64,000 nt of DNA from Streptomyces yatensis (GCF_018069625.1 NZ_CP072941.1:4960001-5024000), one strand, 5' to 3'; shown: positions 18,566 to 27,756, counted from the first letter of the stretch. Numbers and translations are program-made. The notes: generated by a model not told the origin, from the letters alone.

Positions 18566-19941
18566 GGCTTCATCGTCCCCGGCTCCGGGGCGGGCCCCGG
18601 CCGCGGGGGCGTCGCGGTGTCCGGAGCGGCGGCGTCCGCCTCGGGGACCGCGGCGGCCGGGATGAAGACCGCGACCTCGTAGCCGCCGTCCTCCTCCACC
18701 GCTCCCGCCGTCATCTCCCCGTTCAGCATCGCCACGCGCTCCCGCATCCCGAGCAGTCCGTGGCCCATGCCCGGCGAGGGGCGTACGAGCTGGGTGGGCG
18801 GGCCGTTGACGATCCGCAGGCCAAGACCGCCGAGGACATACGCGATCTCGACGCGGGCGGTGGATCCGGGGGCGTGGCGCAGCGCGTTGGACAGCGCCTC
18901 CTGGACGATCCGGTAGGCGGAGAGCTCCACACCGGAGGGCAGCGGGCGTACGGCGCCGGTGACGACGTGCTCGACGGTCAGCCCGGCCGCCCGGACCCCC
19001 GCGAAGAGCGTGTCGAGGGTGGCGAGGGTGGGCTGGGGCGCCTCGGGGTCGGCGTCGGCGTAGGCATCGGGGTCGTCGGCGCGGACGACGCCGAGGACGC
19101 GGCGGAGTTCGGTGAGCGCGGCGACCGCGTTCTCGCGGATGGTCGCGAAGCTGGTGGCCAGCTCCTCGGGCGGGTTCGCCACCCGGTAGGGCGCGGCCTC
19201 CGCCTGGATGGCGATCACGGACATGTGGTGCGCGACGACATCGTGCAACTCGCGGGCGATGGTGGCGCGCTCCTCCAGCAGGGTGCGGCGGGAGCGCTCC
19301 TCGTAGGTGGCCGACTGCTCCACGGCGACCTGCTGCTTGGTCTCGCGCAGACTGCGCCGGGCGACGACGGCGCCCACGATGCCGCAGGAGGCGACCACCA
19401 TGGGGAAGGCGTTCGTGTGCCCCCCGTCGGCGCTGAAATCGCAGGCGATCCCCAACAGCGCCGTGAGCAGCAGCACCTGCCCGGCCACCCGCGGGCGGTT
19501 CCGGCTCGCGACGATCATCATCACCGCGACATGCGAGGCGAAGAGGGTCGCAGGCCAGGGCCACATGCTGCTCCCGACCGGTTCGGGGACGCCCAGGCTC
19601 CAGAAGACGCTCGCCGCGAAGGACAGCCACCAGGCGCCGATCGGCCGGTAGAGCGCCACCAGCAGGGGTACGGCACTGAGCAGGGCCAGTCCCATGTTCT
19701 CGGTCTCACTCGCCACGGCCATGAGATAGAAGGCCCCGACCACGATCGCGGCATGCGGCAACCACGGCACGTACGGCCGCACCGCCCGGGGCATCTGCCG
19801 CACCAGCGGGTGCGTGGCGGCCAGCGGCGGCACCGGGCGGAGGGCGAAGGCGCCGGTGATCAGGTCCTTCCGCAGATCGGAGAACGCCCGGCGGAGGGTG
19901 CGGAGTTCGGTCCGCGGAATCGTCTGGGTCACGCCGTCCAC
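18562..19941 (-). CDS. Sensor histidine kinase, NarL-partner type
   Basis: A 459-residue membrane kinase. After a short basic N-terminus there are about five to six hydrophobic helices (65-200), a coiled segment, then the HisKA_3 dimerisation domain with phospho-acceptor His233 in ARELHDVVAHHMSVIAIQ, and an HATPase_c domain containing IVQEALSNALRHAPGS (N box) and GMGHGLLGMRERVAMLNG (G box). No large extracellular domain, so it probably senses a membrane or intramembrane signal. It is followed without gap by its response regulator. The start is uncertain by a few codons. Confidence 0.93.
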   Translation of the reverse strand: MDGVTQTIPRTELRTLRRAFSDLRKDLITGAFALRPVPPLAATHPLVRQMPRAVRPYVPWLPHAAIVVGAFYLMAVASETENMGLALLSAVPLLVALYRPIGAWWLSFAASVFWSLGVPEPVGSSMWPWPATLFASHVAVMMIVASRNRPRVAGQVLLLTALLGIACDFSADGGHTNAFPMVVASCGIVGAVVARRSLRETKQQVAVEQSATYEERSRRTLLEERATIARELHDVVAHHMSVIAIQAEAAPYRVANPPEELATSFATIRENAVAALTELRRVLGVVRADDPDAYADADPEAPQPTLATLDTLFAGVRAAGLTVEHVVTGAVRPLPSGVELSAYRIVQEALSNALRHAPGSTARVEIAYVLGGLGLRIVNGPPTQLVRPSPGMGHGLLGMRERVAMLNGEMTAGAVEEDGGYEVAVFIPAAAVPEADAAAPDTATPPRPGPAPEPGTMKP

Positions 19942-20502
19942 GGTAGAGAGCGGGCACAGCGCCGTCGTCCCCGGGAATGTGGATTGTGCGGCATCCGCCT
20001 CAAGTACTACGCGGTGGGGGCGCGGTGGGGTGGGGCGTGACTGGGTGCGCTGCGGTGCTGCGGCGCTATGAAGCGTCCGGCGGGTCTTTCCCCTCCCCGC
20101 CCCTTCCCGTAACCAGGGGCTGGGGCGGGCCCCTGGTTACGGGAAGGGGCGGGACCGCGTATCTCCTCAAGGCCCGTCGGACACCGTCTGGGTGCCGGCT
20201 TGTGCTGCCTCGGGTTGCGTGGCCGAGGTGCGCCCGGATGCTGTGCGGCCGGGAGCGCCCCCGGTCACCCGGCCGGGTGCGCACCGACGCAATGCGGCGG
20301 CGTACGCCCCGACGTCACGCGGCCAGATGCGTCCCGGGACCTCACGGCCCATTGCCGCCCGGCAATGCTCGGCCGGGAACGGGCCGATAACAACGCGCCA
20401 GGTGCACCGCGGTGCTGCGCGGCCGGGCCCGGGGCGATAGCAACGCGCCAGGTGCGCTGCGGTGCTGCGCGGCCGGGTGCGCTGCGGCCGACGGCGCCCC
20501 CA
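19942..20502. other. 561-bp gene-free region with hairpin and 50-bp direct repeat
   Basis: Between the kinase start and the end of the hydrolase gene. Besides the 25-bp inverted repeat described separately, the stretch 20385-20480 holds two imperfect copies, 50 bp apart, of a unit with CAACGCGCCAGGTGC and GGTGCTGCGCGGCCGGG. No supported gene. The sensor kinase promoter must lie in the first part. Confidence 0.6.
20096..20153. terminator. 25-bp perfect inverted repeat, likely strong terminator
   Basis: Arms 20096-20120 and 20129-20153 are perfectly complementary (core CTTCCCGTAACCAGGGGC) with an 8-base loop TGGGGCGG. It lies downstream of the kynurenine operon and upstream of the sensor kinase, both on the minus strand; it would separate the two transcripts. 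Confidence 0.8.
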
Positions 20503-21378
20503 TTACCTTGCCGGGCCTGTCCCGGCCACGTGGGCGATCTCGTCCGCGACGGTGTGGGCGACGGGCGTGGTGGGGTCGATGGGCGGGAAGTGTCCGCCCT
20601 CCGTCCTGACCAGCCGTACGTGCTGGCCGGCGCGGGTCGCGGCCGCCGCGAAGGCGTCCGCGACCGCCGGTGGCACGTCGATGTCGGTGCCGCCCTGCAC
20701 GATGGTGGTGGGGATCGCGGTGGGCAGCAGTGCGGCGGGGTCGGCAAGGGCGAGCCGGGCCGTCAGTTCATCGCCGTCGCCGCGGACTTCACCGAGGAGT
20801 TCGCCGACGGCGCCGGAGCACACGTCCAGCGCGCGGGCCGTGGCGAGGTCCGCGATGGGGGCGAGGGCGACGACACCGCGGAGCGGGGAGGGGGAGGGCA
20901 CGTGCCAGGGAGTGCCGGACGGCAGCCGATGCCGGGCCGCCGCCCACAGCACGGCGTGCCCGCCCGCGGAGTGCCCGGTGAGCACCACGCGGTCCGGGTC
21001 GACCCCGGGGAGCCCGAGCTCCCGGGCGAGGCCCGGCACGGTGTCCACGGCGGCCGCGATGTCGTCGAACGTCTCCGGCCACCGCCCCGCCCGCGCGGGG
21101 TCCGCCCCGCCCCGGCGGTATTCGACCGACGCCACCGCGAGCCCCCGCCCCGCCAGGAACGCGGCGAAGGGGGACACATGGCGCCGGTCGTAGGGGGCGC
21201 GCCAGGCGCCGCCGTGGAAGAGGAGGACCAGCGGGGCGGGGCGGGCGACCCCGAGCGGCCTGGACGGAAGGTAGAAGTCCGCCACCTGGTCCGGGTGTTC
21301 GCCGTACGCGGCGGTCCGGTCCGGAGCCACGGGTGCGAGCCCGAGGGCCGACGCCTCCTCGGCCGCTGCCCCGCCCAT
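20503..21378 (-). CDS. Alpha/beta hydrolase, likely N-formylkynurenine formamidase
   Basis: A 291-residue alpha/beta hydrolase of the esterase/lipase (HSL-like) group: oxyanion motif HGGAW at 55-59, nucleophile Ser137 in GHSAGGH, and C-terminal catalytic His in EGGHFPPID. It sits 3 bases after kynureninase, and tryptophan dioxygenase precedes that, so it most likely hydrolyses N-formylkynurenine to kynurenine and formate, completing the pathway. This alpha/beta-hydrolase formamidase differs from the metal-dependent KynB family, so I give no symbol. Function rests on operon context; general esterase activity is the alternative. Confidence 0.85.
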   Translation of the reverse strand: MGGAAAEEASALGLAPVAPDRTAAYGEHPDQVADFYLPSRPLGVARPAPLVLLFHGGAWRAPYDRRHVSPFAAFLAGRGLAVASVEYRRGGADPARAGRWPETFDDIAAAVDTVPGLARELGLPGVDPDRVVLTGHSAGGHAVLWAAARHRLPSGTPWHVPSPSPLRGVVALAPIADLATARALDVCSGAVGELLGEVRGDGDELTARLALADPAALLPTAIPTTIVQGGTDIDVPPAVADAFAAAATRAGQHVRLVRTEGGHFPPIDPTTPVAHTVADEIAHVAGTGPAR

Positions 21379-21381
21379 CGG

Positions 21382-22944
21382 TCAGCCCTCCTTCGGGAGC
21401 ACGTCGGCCAGCACCCGCGCCGCCCGCTCCACCTCGGCGAAGCCCGTGTACAGCGGGGTGAAGCCGAAGCGCAGCACATCGGGGCGGCGGAAGTCGCCCA
21501 CGACACCGCGCCGCGTCAGCTCCGCCATCACCTCCCCCGCGTCCGCGCACCGCAGCGCCACCTGGCTGCCGCGCTCCGCGTGTGCGGCGGGGGTGAGGGA
21601 CCGCACGCGACCGGCCGGGACGTAGTTGTCGACGCAGCGGAGGAAGAAGTCCGTCAGGGCCAGGCTCTTGGCCCTGACGTCCTCGATCGTCACGTCGTCC
21701 CACACCTCGAGGGCGGCCTCCAGCGCCAGCATCGAGAGGATGTCCGGGGTGCCGACGCGGCCGCGGGCCGAGCCGTCGGCCGGGGTGTAGGCGGAGGCCA
21801 TGCCGAAGGGGTCGGCATGCGAGTTCCAGCCGGGCAGCGGCGAGTCGAAGCGGGGCTGGTGCGCACGGGCGACGTACAGATACGCGGGCGCGCCGGGCCC
21901 GCCGTTGAGGTACTTGTACGTGCAGCCGACCGCGAGGTCGACCCCGTGGGCGTCCAGCCCGACCGGCAGGGCGCCCGCGCTGTGGCACAGGTCCCAGACG
22001 ACGAGCCCGCCCGCCGCGTGCACGGCGGCCGTGGTCCCGGGCAGATCGTGGAGGCGGCCGGTGCGGTAGTCCACGTGGTTGACGAGCGCGACGGCGGTGC
22101 GCGCGCCCACGGCGGTGGGCATGTCGCCCGCCGCGACCGGCCGCAGGGCGCAGCCGGTCATCCGGGCGGCGGACTCGGCGATATAGCCGTCGGTGGGGAA
22201 GGTGGCCTCGTCGACCAGGATCTGATCGCGGTGGGCGCCGCGCTCCTGGGCGATCCGTACGGCCGCGACGACCGCCTTGAAGACGTTCACGCTCGTCGAG
22301 TCGCCCACCACGACCTGGCCGGGGGCGGCACCGACGAGCCGGCCGACGCGGTCACCGATCCGCTCCGGCGCGGTCCACCAGCCGCTCTCCTCCCAGGAGC
22401 GGATGCGCAGCTCGCCCCATTCGCGGGCGACCACCTCGGCAAGGCGGGGCGGGACGGCACGCGGCAGCGCGCCCAGCGAGTTGCCGTCGAGGTAGATCAC
22501 GTCGTCGAGGGTGAAGGCGTCGCGCTTGGCGCGCAGCCGGTCGGCCGCGTCGAGCGCGGTGGCCTCGTCGCTCAGCCCGGTCCGAGGCAGCCGGGGCTCG
22601 GCCGCGCCGGACTCGACCGGACCGCGCTCGGCCGCGCCTCGCTCGGCCGCGCCAGGCTCGGCCAGACCGCGCTCGGCACCGGTCGGCTCGAGCTCGGTCG
22701 ACCCAGTACCGGCCGCCCCGGACTTGGCGCCGCCCACCCCGGTCGCGGCGCCCGTCGACTCCGTACCGGACGACTCGGCCGCAGCCGGCTCGGCCCCGGG
22801 CAGCTCGGCCCCGGTGCCAGCCGGTTCGGCCCCGGTGCCGGTCGGCTCGGCCCCGGTGCCGGTCGGTTCAGACCCCGTCGGCCCGGACTCGGCACTCCTC
22901 GGCGCGGCGTCCGCCGACTCCGTGGGGATCGTCGCGTCAGACAT
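21382..22944 (-). CDS. kynU: Kynureninase with repeat-expanded N-terminus
   Basis: PLP enzyme cleaving kynurenine to anthranilate and alanine. The catalytic body starts near residue 110 (LDAADRLRAKRDAF) with YLDGNSLGALP, the WDLCHSAGALPVGL cofactor-Asp segment, and the PLP lysine in DLAVGCTYKYLNGGPGAPAYLYV. The total is 520 residues, about 105 more than usual: between MSDATIPTES and LSDEATALDAADR lies a low-complexity Ala/Glu/Gly/Pro/Thr tract with repeated PTGTGAE units encoded by a 24-bp tandem repeat. The start overlaps the dioxygenase stop by 8 bases. The fold should tolerate the extension as a disordered tail. Confidence 0.96.
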   Translation of the reverse strand: MSDATIPTESADAAPRSAESGPTGSEPTGTGAEPTGTGAEPAGTGAELPGAEPAAAESSGTESTGAATGVGGAKSGAAGTGSTELEPTGAERGLAEPGAAERGAAERGPVESGAAEPRLPRTGLSDEATALDAADRLRAKRDAFTLDDVIYLDGNSLGALPRAVPPRLAEVVAREWGELRIRSWEESGWWTAPERIGDRVGRLVGAAPGQVVVGDSTSVNVFKAVVAAVRIAQERGAHRDQILVDEATFPTDGYIAESAARMTGCALRPVAAGDMPTAVGARTAVALVNHVDYRTGRLHDLPGTTAAVHAAGGLVVWDLCHSAGALPVGLDAHGVDLAVGCTYKYLNGGPGAPAYLYVARAHQPRFDSPLPGWNSHADPFGMASAYTPADGSARGRVGTPDILSMLALEAALEVWDDVTIEDVRAKSLALTDFFLRCVDNYVPAGRVRSLTPAAHAERGSQVALRCADAGEVMAELTRRGVVGDFRRPDVLRFGFTPLYTGFAEVERAARVLADVLPKEG

Positions 22945-23929
22945 GGCTGCGCGCCGTCCACAGCTCGGGGAAGACCGTCTTGCCCGCGCGCTTCTCCAGC
23001 CAGGCGACCCCGGCCGAGCCGCCGGTGCCGGTCTTGGCGCCCATCGCCCGCCGGGTCGCCACCAAGTGGTCGTTGCGCCAGCGCCACACCAGCTCGGCGA
23101 CCTCGGTGAGCGCCTCGCCGAGCCGGACCAGCTCACCCTCGCGCGGGCCGGAGTAGATCTCCTCCCAGACCCGCTCCACCCCCGGATCGGGTTCATAGCG
23201 CAGGGCGGGATCGCGGTCCAGCACGGCGGCCGGGACGGCGAGGCCGCGGCGGGCGAGATAGCGCAGCACCTCGTCGTAGAGGCTGGGCTCGGTCAGCGCC
23301 TTCTCCAGCTCGGCGTGGACCCGCGGCGCGCCCCGGTGCGGGACGAGCATGGACGCGGACTTCTCGCCGAGCAGGAACTCCAGCCGCCGGTACATCGCCG
23401 ACTGGAAGCCGGAGCCGTCACCGAGCGCGGAGCGGTACGCGTTGAACTGGCCGGGGGTGAGATGGGCCAGCGGCTTCCAGGAGGCGTTGAGCGACTCCAG
23501 CTCGTAGGCCGAGCGCTGGAGCGCGGCCATCGTCGTGGGCAGATCGTCCTCGCGCAGCGCCTGCGCGGCGGTGTGCCACTCATGGACGATCACGGTGAAC
23601 CACAGCTCCATGACCTGGGTGGTCACCAGGAACACCATCTCGCCGGGGTCGTCGGAGAGGGGGCGCTGGAGGTGGGTGAGCACGGACGCCTGGACGTAGT
23701 CCTCGTACGGGGTGGTGCCGTCGAAGTCCAGATGGGGGGCCTCGAGCTCGGCCCCGCCCGGTGCGGTCCGGCTCGATGGGGCCTCGCTCGGCGTGGTCCC
23801 GCTCGGAGCGGTCCGGCCTCGGGCGGCCCCGCTCGGCGTGGTCCCGCCCGGGGCGGTCCGGCCTTGAGGGGTCCCGCCTGGGGTGGCCTGGGCCGGGGCG
23901 GCGTGGTCAGGGACAGGCTGCTGCGACAT
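22937..23929 (-). CDS. kynA: Tryptophan 2,3-dioxygenase
   Basis: Haem enzyme that opens the indole ring of tryptophan to N-formylkynurenine. Conserved segments are DGTTPYEDYVQASVLTHLQ, FLVTTQVMELWFTVIVHEW (substrate-site His) and WRNDHLVATRRAMGAKTGTGGS, whose His is the proximal haem ligand. 330 residues; the first 55 before LDFDGTTPYE are a low-complexity Gly/Thr/Ala/Pro stretch with TTPSGAARGRTAPSG-type repeats, longer than in other bacteria. ATG start has AGGAG 5 bases upstream. First gene of the kyn operon; no Trp-leader was recognised before it. Confidence 0.96.
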   Translation of the reverse strand: MSQQPVPDHAAPAQATPGGTPQGRTAPGGTTPSGAARGRTAPSGTTPSEAPSSRTAPGGAELEAPHLDFDGTTPYEDYVQASVLTHLQRPLSDDPGEMVFLVTTQVMELWFTVIVHEWHTAAQALREDDLPTTMAALQRSAYELESLNASWKPLAHLTPGQFNAYRSALGDGSGFQSAMYRRLEFLLGEKSASMLVPHRGAPRVHAELEKALTEPSLYDEVLRYLARRGLAVPAAVLDRDPALRYEPDPGVERVWEEIYSGPREGELVRLGEALTEVAELVWRWRNDHLVATRRAMGAKTGTGGSAGVAWLEKRAGKTVFPELWTARSHV

Positions 23930-24073
23930 CGCATCTCCTGAGTACTGCTCGCTACCGGGTAGCGGTCCGCCCCATCCTTTCGGTCTCGGAGCCCCGGTCC
24001 CCTCGGGGCCCACAGCCGAAGGGGCCCCGCACCGCATCATCCGCGCCGCACGGACGATCGGCAAGTACGGAAG

Positions 24074-24106
24074 GGGCCCGTGGGGCGTACGACACCCCAC
24101 GGGCCC
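24074..24106 (-). terminator. 12-bp hairpin terminator after the DUF3151 gene
   Basis: GGGCCCGTGGGG and its exact complement flank a 9-base loop, between the DUF3151 stop and the dioxygenase start. It insulates the kyn operon from upstream transcription. Confidence 0.75.
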
Positions 24107-24129
24107 GGTACGCCTCGTTACGTCTCGTT

Positions 24130-24171
24130 GCGCCTCAGGAGCGCCTCAGGAGCCCTTCGGGAGCTCCTCAG
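24130..24171. repeat. 11-bp repeats duplicating the DUF3151 gene end
   Basis: GCGCCTCAGGA occurs twice in tandem (24130-24151) and again as a variant CTCCTCAGGA at the stop codon itself (TCA on this strand). The repeat therefore includes the stop. Confidence 0.65.
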
Positions 24172-24581
24172 GAGAGCGTGTCCGCCGCGGTCGGGGAGCT
24201 CTCGCGCAGGAAGGTCGAGCAGCGCTCGTACTCCTCCTGCTCGCCGATGGACTGCGCGGCGCGCGCGAGCGCGTGCAGGGCGCGCAGGAAGCCACGGTTG
24301 GGCTCGTGCTCGAAGGGCACGGGGCCGTGGCCCTTCCAGCCGCTGCGGCGCAGGGCGTCGAGTCCGCGGTGGTAGCCGGTGCGGGCGTACGCGTAGGACT
24401 CGACCACCCGGCCGGCCTCGAACGCCTCGTCGGCGAGCTGGGCCCAGGCGAGCGAGGAGGCCGGGTACTTCGCGGCGACCTCGGACGGGGCCGCGCCGGA
24501 GGCGAGCAGCTCCCGTGGCTCCGGGTCGTCGGGCAGATGGGTCGGGGGCGGTCCCCCGAGCAGGTTCTCGTGAATGGCCAT
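24168..24581 (-). CDS. DUF3151 family protein
   Basis: A 137-residue soluble protein conserved in actinomycetes, of unknown function. It begins MAIHENLLGGPPPTHLP, has the family segment YPASSLAWAQLADEAFEAGRVVESYAYARTGYHRGLDALRR, then GWKGHGPVPFEHEPNRGFLRALHALARAA; the repeated helical pairs resemble a TPR-like fold. The ATG at 24581 gives exactly the family start; the longer open frame upstream is Arg-rich and discarded. It sits alone between the MFS exporter and the kyn operon, near fbaA as in many Streptomyces. Confidence 0.9.
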   Translation of the reverse strand: MAIHENLLGGPPPTHLPDDPEPRELLASGAAPSEVAAKYPASSLAWAQLADEAFEAGRVVESYAYARTGYHRGLDALRRSGWKGHGPVPFEHEPNRGFLRALHALARAAQSIGEQEEYERCSTFLRESSPTAADTLS

Positions 24582-24735
24582 GGGTTCCAGTCTGCCTGGT
24601 CCAGGGCCCCACCCGACACGCTCAAGCCATGTGGTCCGCAGATCGGGGGGGGTCGAGGGGGGCGAGGGGGTCGAGGGGGTCGAGGGGCACGTCCAAGGGC
24701 GCGTCCGGCGCGAAGAGGGGTGAAGAGGGCGCGGG

Positions 24736-26418
24736 TCAGGTGCCGGAGCGTCCCTCACCCGGGTCCAGGGGCGGCGCCGCGGACAGGTCGCCCGGATCCA
24801 GGGGCGGCGCCGCCACACCGCAGTGGTACGCGCACTCAGGGCGGCACAGCAGCCCCTCCGTCCGTACGGCGCCCTCGGTACGTTCCGCCGGTACGGCGGC
24901 CGGCTCGGTGGTCGGCACGGCGGCCGGCTCGGCCCGCTCCGGCGCCGGGCCCACCTCCGCGCCCGCCCCCGCCTCCTCGCCCACCGGCTCCAGGGCGTCC
25001 GAGCGCACCGTGCGCCAGGCGAGGACCGCCCCCACCACCAGCACCCCGGCACAGATCGGCATCGCCCGCCGGAAGGTGTCCCCGAACGCGTCCGCCGACC
25101 GGTACGCCTCCGGGCCCATCCCCGCGAGCAGCGGCAGCGCCGCCACCGCGATCAGGCCCGCCGCACGGGCCGCCGCGTTGTTGACGCCGCTGGCCAGACC
25201 CGCGCGGGCGACGTCCACCGAGGCCAGGACGGTCGCGGTGAGCGGGGCGACCACCACCACCATGCCCATGCCCAGCACCAGCAGCGCGGGCAGGATGTCC
25301 CGCCAGTAGACCGCCCCCACCCCGGCCCGGGTCATCAGCAGCATCCCCGCCGCGCACAGCAGCGGGCCCACGGTCAGCGGGATCCGCGGGCCGATGCGCT
25401 TGCCCAGCTCTCCCGAACGGGCCGACAGCAGCAGCATCAGCGTGGTCGTCGGCAGCAGCGCGGTACCGGCGGCGAGCGCGGAGTAGCCCACGACCACCTG
25501 AAGGTCGAGCACCGAGAGGAAGAAGAAGCCGCCGAAGGCCGCGTAGACGCACAGGGTCACCGCGTTGACGGCGCTGAACTGGTGGGAGGAGAAGATGGAG
25601 AGCGGCAGCATCGGCTCGCGCCGCCGGTGCTCCACGAGGACGAAGACCACTCCGAGCGCCAGCCCGGCCACGGCCGGGACCACCACGGCGGGCGAGGCGC
25701 CCTTCTGCGGCGCGGCGATCAGCGCATAGGTGATCAGGCCGAGGGTCGCCGCCCCCAGCACGGCACCGAGGACGTCGAACCGGCCGTGCGCCCGCGGATT
25801 GCTGGTCTCCGGTACATGGCGCAAAGCGACCGGCACACACACCGCGGCCAGGGGCACATTGATGAAGAACACCCAGCGCCAGCCGGGCCCGTCCACCAGC
25901 CAGCCGCCGAGGAACGGCCCGATGGCCGCCCCCACCCCGCCGAAGCCGGACCACAGCCCGATCGCCCGCGCCCGGTCGTCGTGGTGGATCACCGACTGGA
26001 TCAGCGCGAGCGACCCCGGGGTGAGCAGCGCCCCGCCGATGCCCTGCAGCGCCCGCGCGGCGATGAGCACCCCGGCGTTCGGCGCCAGTCCGCACGCCAG
26101 CGAGGCCAGCGAGAACCACACCACCCCGGTGACGAACACCCGCCGCCGCCCGAACCGGTCCCCGAGCGCCCCGCCGAGCAGGATCAGCCCGGCGAGGGTG
26201 AGCATGTAGGCGTTGACGGTCCACTGCAGTACGGGGAGATCGGCACCCAGGTCGAGCCCGATGCGCGGCAGGGCGACATTGACGACGGTGCTGTCGAGCA
26301 GGGCCATGGCGGAACCCAGCACGGTGGTGAACACCAGCCACCGCCCGGCCGGCACGGAGAGCCTGACCGGCTGACCGTTTCCCGGAGCGCGGCCCGCCCC
26401 GGGCGTGGCTCCGCCCAT
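24736..26418 (-). CDS. MFS drug-exporter-like transporter (DHA2, 14 helices)
   Basis: A 560-residue membrane protein with about 14 helices. Motif C-like and family signatures are visible: LDSTVVNVALPRIGLDLG at the first helix, LGDRFGRRRVFVTGVV (motif A after helix 2), GSLALIQSVIHHDDRARAIGLWSGFGGVGAAIGPFLGGWLVD (motif C region). This is the EmrB/QacA group, proton-driven export of amphipathic drugs. The C-terminal 80 residues are a cytosolic Ala/Glu/Pro-rich tail with a tandem APPLDPG duplication. The ATG at 26418 is preceded by CCAGGT/GAGGA; a longer frame is less likely. Substrate unknown. Confidence 0.92.
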   Translation of the reverse strand: MGGATPGAGRAPGNGQPVRLSVPAGRWLVFTTVLGSAMALLDSTVVNVALPRIGLDLGADLPVLQWTVNAYMLTLAGLILLGGALGDRFGRRRVFVTGVVWFSLASLACGLAPNAGVLIAARALQGIGGALLTPGSLALIQSVIHHDDRARAIGLWSGFGGVGAAIGPFLGGWLVDGPGWRWVFFINVPLAAVCVPVALRHVPETSNPRAHGRFDVLGAVLGAATLGLITYALIAAPQKGASPAVVVPAVAGLALGVVFVLVEHRRREPMLPLSIFSSHQFSAVNAVTLCVYAAFGGFFFLSVLDLQVVVGYSALAAGTALLPTTTLMLLLSARSGELGKRIGPRIPLTVGPLLCAAGMLLMTRAGVGAVYWRDILPALLVLGMGMVVVVAPLTATVLASVDVARAGLASGVNNAAARAAGLIAVAALPLLAGMGPEAYRSADAFGDTFRRAMPICAGVLVVGAVLAWRTVRSDALEPVGEEAGAGAEVGPAPERAEPAAVPTTEPAAVPAERTEGAVRTEGLLCRPECAYHCGVAAPPLDPGDLSAAPPLDPGEGRSGT

Positions 26419-26533
26419 ACCTGGATCATCCTCGTCTTGCCGTTTGTGGGCAATCGTTCCGCAGGGCGGGACGGGTGGGCACAAACGGGCCACCGACCCG
26501 CACCCGAAAACGAATCCGCGAGGCGCACGGCAA

Positions 26534-26575
26534 ACGGGCCCGGCGGCTCGCCGCGAAGGCGAGCGCCGGGCCCGT
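26534..26575 (-). terminator. Hairpin terminator downstream of fbaA
   Basis: A stem of about 18 bp with one bulge (ACGGGCCCGGCG GCTCGCC side pairing with GGCGAGC GCCGGGCCCGT) and a 5-base loop, 20 bases after the fbaA stop. Confidence 0.75.
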
Positions 26576-26596
26576 AAGAGCGAGCCGGAGAACGGA

Positions 26597-27619
26597 CTAC
26601 TTCAGCTTCGTGCCCGTGGACCGAAGGTTCGCGCAAGCCTGGGTGACCCGCTCCGACATCCCCTTCTCGGCCAGCTTGCCCCAGCTCCGCGGGTCGTACT
26701 GCTTCTTGTTGCCGACCTCGCCGTCGACCTTCAGCACCCCGTCGTAGTTGCGGAACATGTGGTCCGCGATCGGGCGGGTGAAGGCGTACTGGGTGTCCGT
26801 GTCGAGGTTCATCTTCACCACACCGTTCTCCAGCGCGGTGCGGATCTCCTCCTCCGTGGAGCCGGAGCCGCCGTGGAAGACGAAGAAGAACGGGTCCTGC
26901 TTGCCGTACTTCGCGGCGACACCGTCCTGGAGCTCACGCAGCAGCTCCGGGCGGAGGACGACATTGCCCGGCTTGTAGACGCCGTGGACGTTGCCGAACG
27001 AGGCGGCGAGCAGGTAGCGGCCCTTGTCGCCCAGGCCGATGGCCTCGGCGGTGCGCAGGGCGTCGTCGACCGTCGTGTACAGCTTGTCGTTGATCTCGTG
27101 GGTGACGCCGTCCTCCTCGCCACCGGTCGGGGTGATCTCGACCTCGAGGATGATCTTCGCCTTGACGGCCTCGGCGAGCAGCTCCCGCGCGATGCTGAGG
27201 TTGTCGTCGAGCGTCTCGGCGGAGCCGTCCCACATGTGGGACTGGAACAGCGGGTTCTGACCGTTGGCGACGCGCTCCTGGGAGATCTTGAGCAGCGGGC
27301 GGACATAGCCGTCCAGCTTGTCCTTCGGGCAGTGGTCGGTGTGGAGGGCGATGTGCACCGGGTACTTCTCGGCGACGACATGCGCGAACTCGGCGAGACC
27401 GACCGCACCGGTGACCATGTCCTTGCTGTACTGGCCACCCAGGAACTCGGCACCACCGGTGGAGATCTGGACGATGCCGTCGCTCTCCGCCTCGGCGAAG
27501 CCGCGGAGGGCGGCGTGCAGAGTCTGCGTCGAGGTCACGTTGATCGCGGGGTAGGCGAACTTGCCTGCCTTCGCCCGGTCGAGCATCTCGTTGTAGATCT
27601 CAGGGGATGCGATGGGCAT
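26597..27619 (-). CDS. fbaA: Class II fructose-1,6-bisphosphate aldolase
   Basis: Zinc-dependent aldolase cleaving fructose-1,6-bisphosphate to DHAP and glyceraldehyde-3-phosphate in glycolysis and the reverse in gluconeogenesis. 340 residues. Visible metal and catalytic motifs are HIALHTDHCPKDK (HxDH), EVEITPTGGEEDGV (long class IIA form), ASFGNVHGVYKPGNV, and FVFHGGSGSTEEE with KMNLDTDTQYAFTR binding phosphate. The start ATG has AAGGAG 8 bases upstream. Monocistronic, followed by a hairpin; the gap before it holds a parS site. Confidence 0.98.
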   Translation of the reverse strand: MPIASPEIYNEMLDRAKAGKFAYPAINVTSTQTLHAALRGFAEAESDGIVQISTGGAEFLGGQYSKDMVTGAVGLAEFAHVVAEKYPVHIALHTDHCPKDKLDGYVRPLLKISQERVANGQNPLFQSHMWDGSAETLDDNLSIARELLAEAVKAKIILEVEITPTGGEEDGVTHEINDKLYTTVDDALRTAEAIGLGDKGRYLLAASFGNVHGVYKPGNVVLRPELLRELQDGVAAKYGKQDPFFFVFHGGSGSTEEEIRTALENGVVKMNLDTDTQYAFTRPIADHMFRNYDGVLKVDGEVGNKKQYDPRSWGKLAEKGMSERVTQACANLRSTGTKLK

Positions 27620-27756
27620 CTGACCGCTCCTTGTATGTGCGGGTTAGTCGTACTCGGCCCTGACCTAGGGGCGACGTCATCGTCGGGGCCATAATCCCAG
27701 ACTCCGTCGATTGCTCCACACGGCGCACGCGGAGACCACACGGACGGGGGTGGGTG

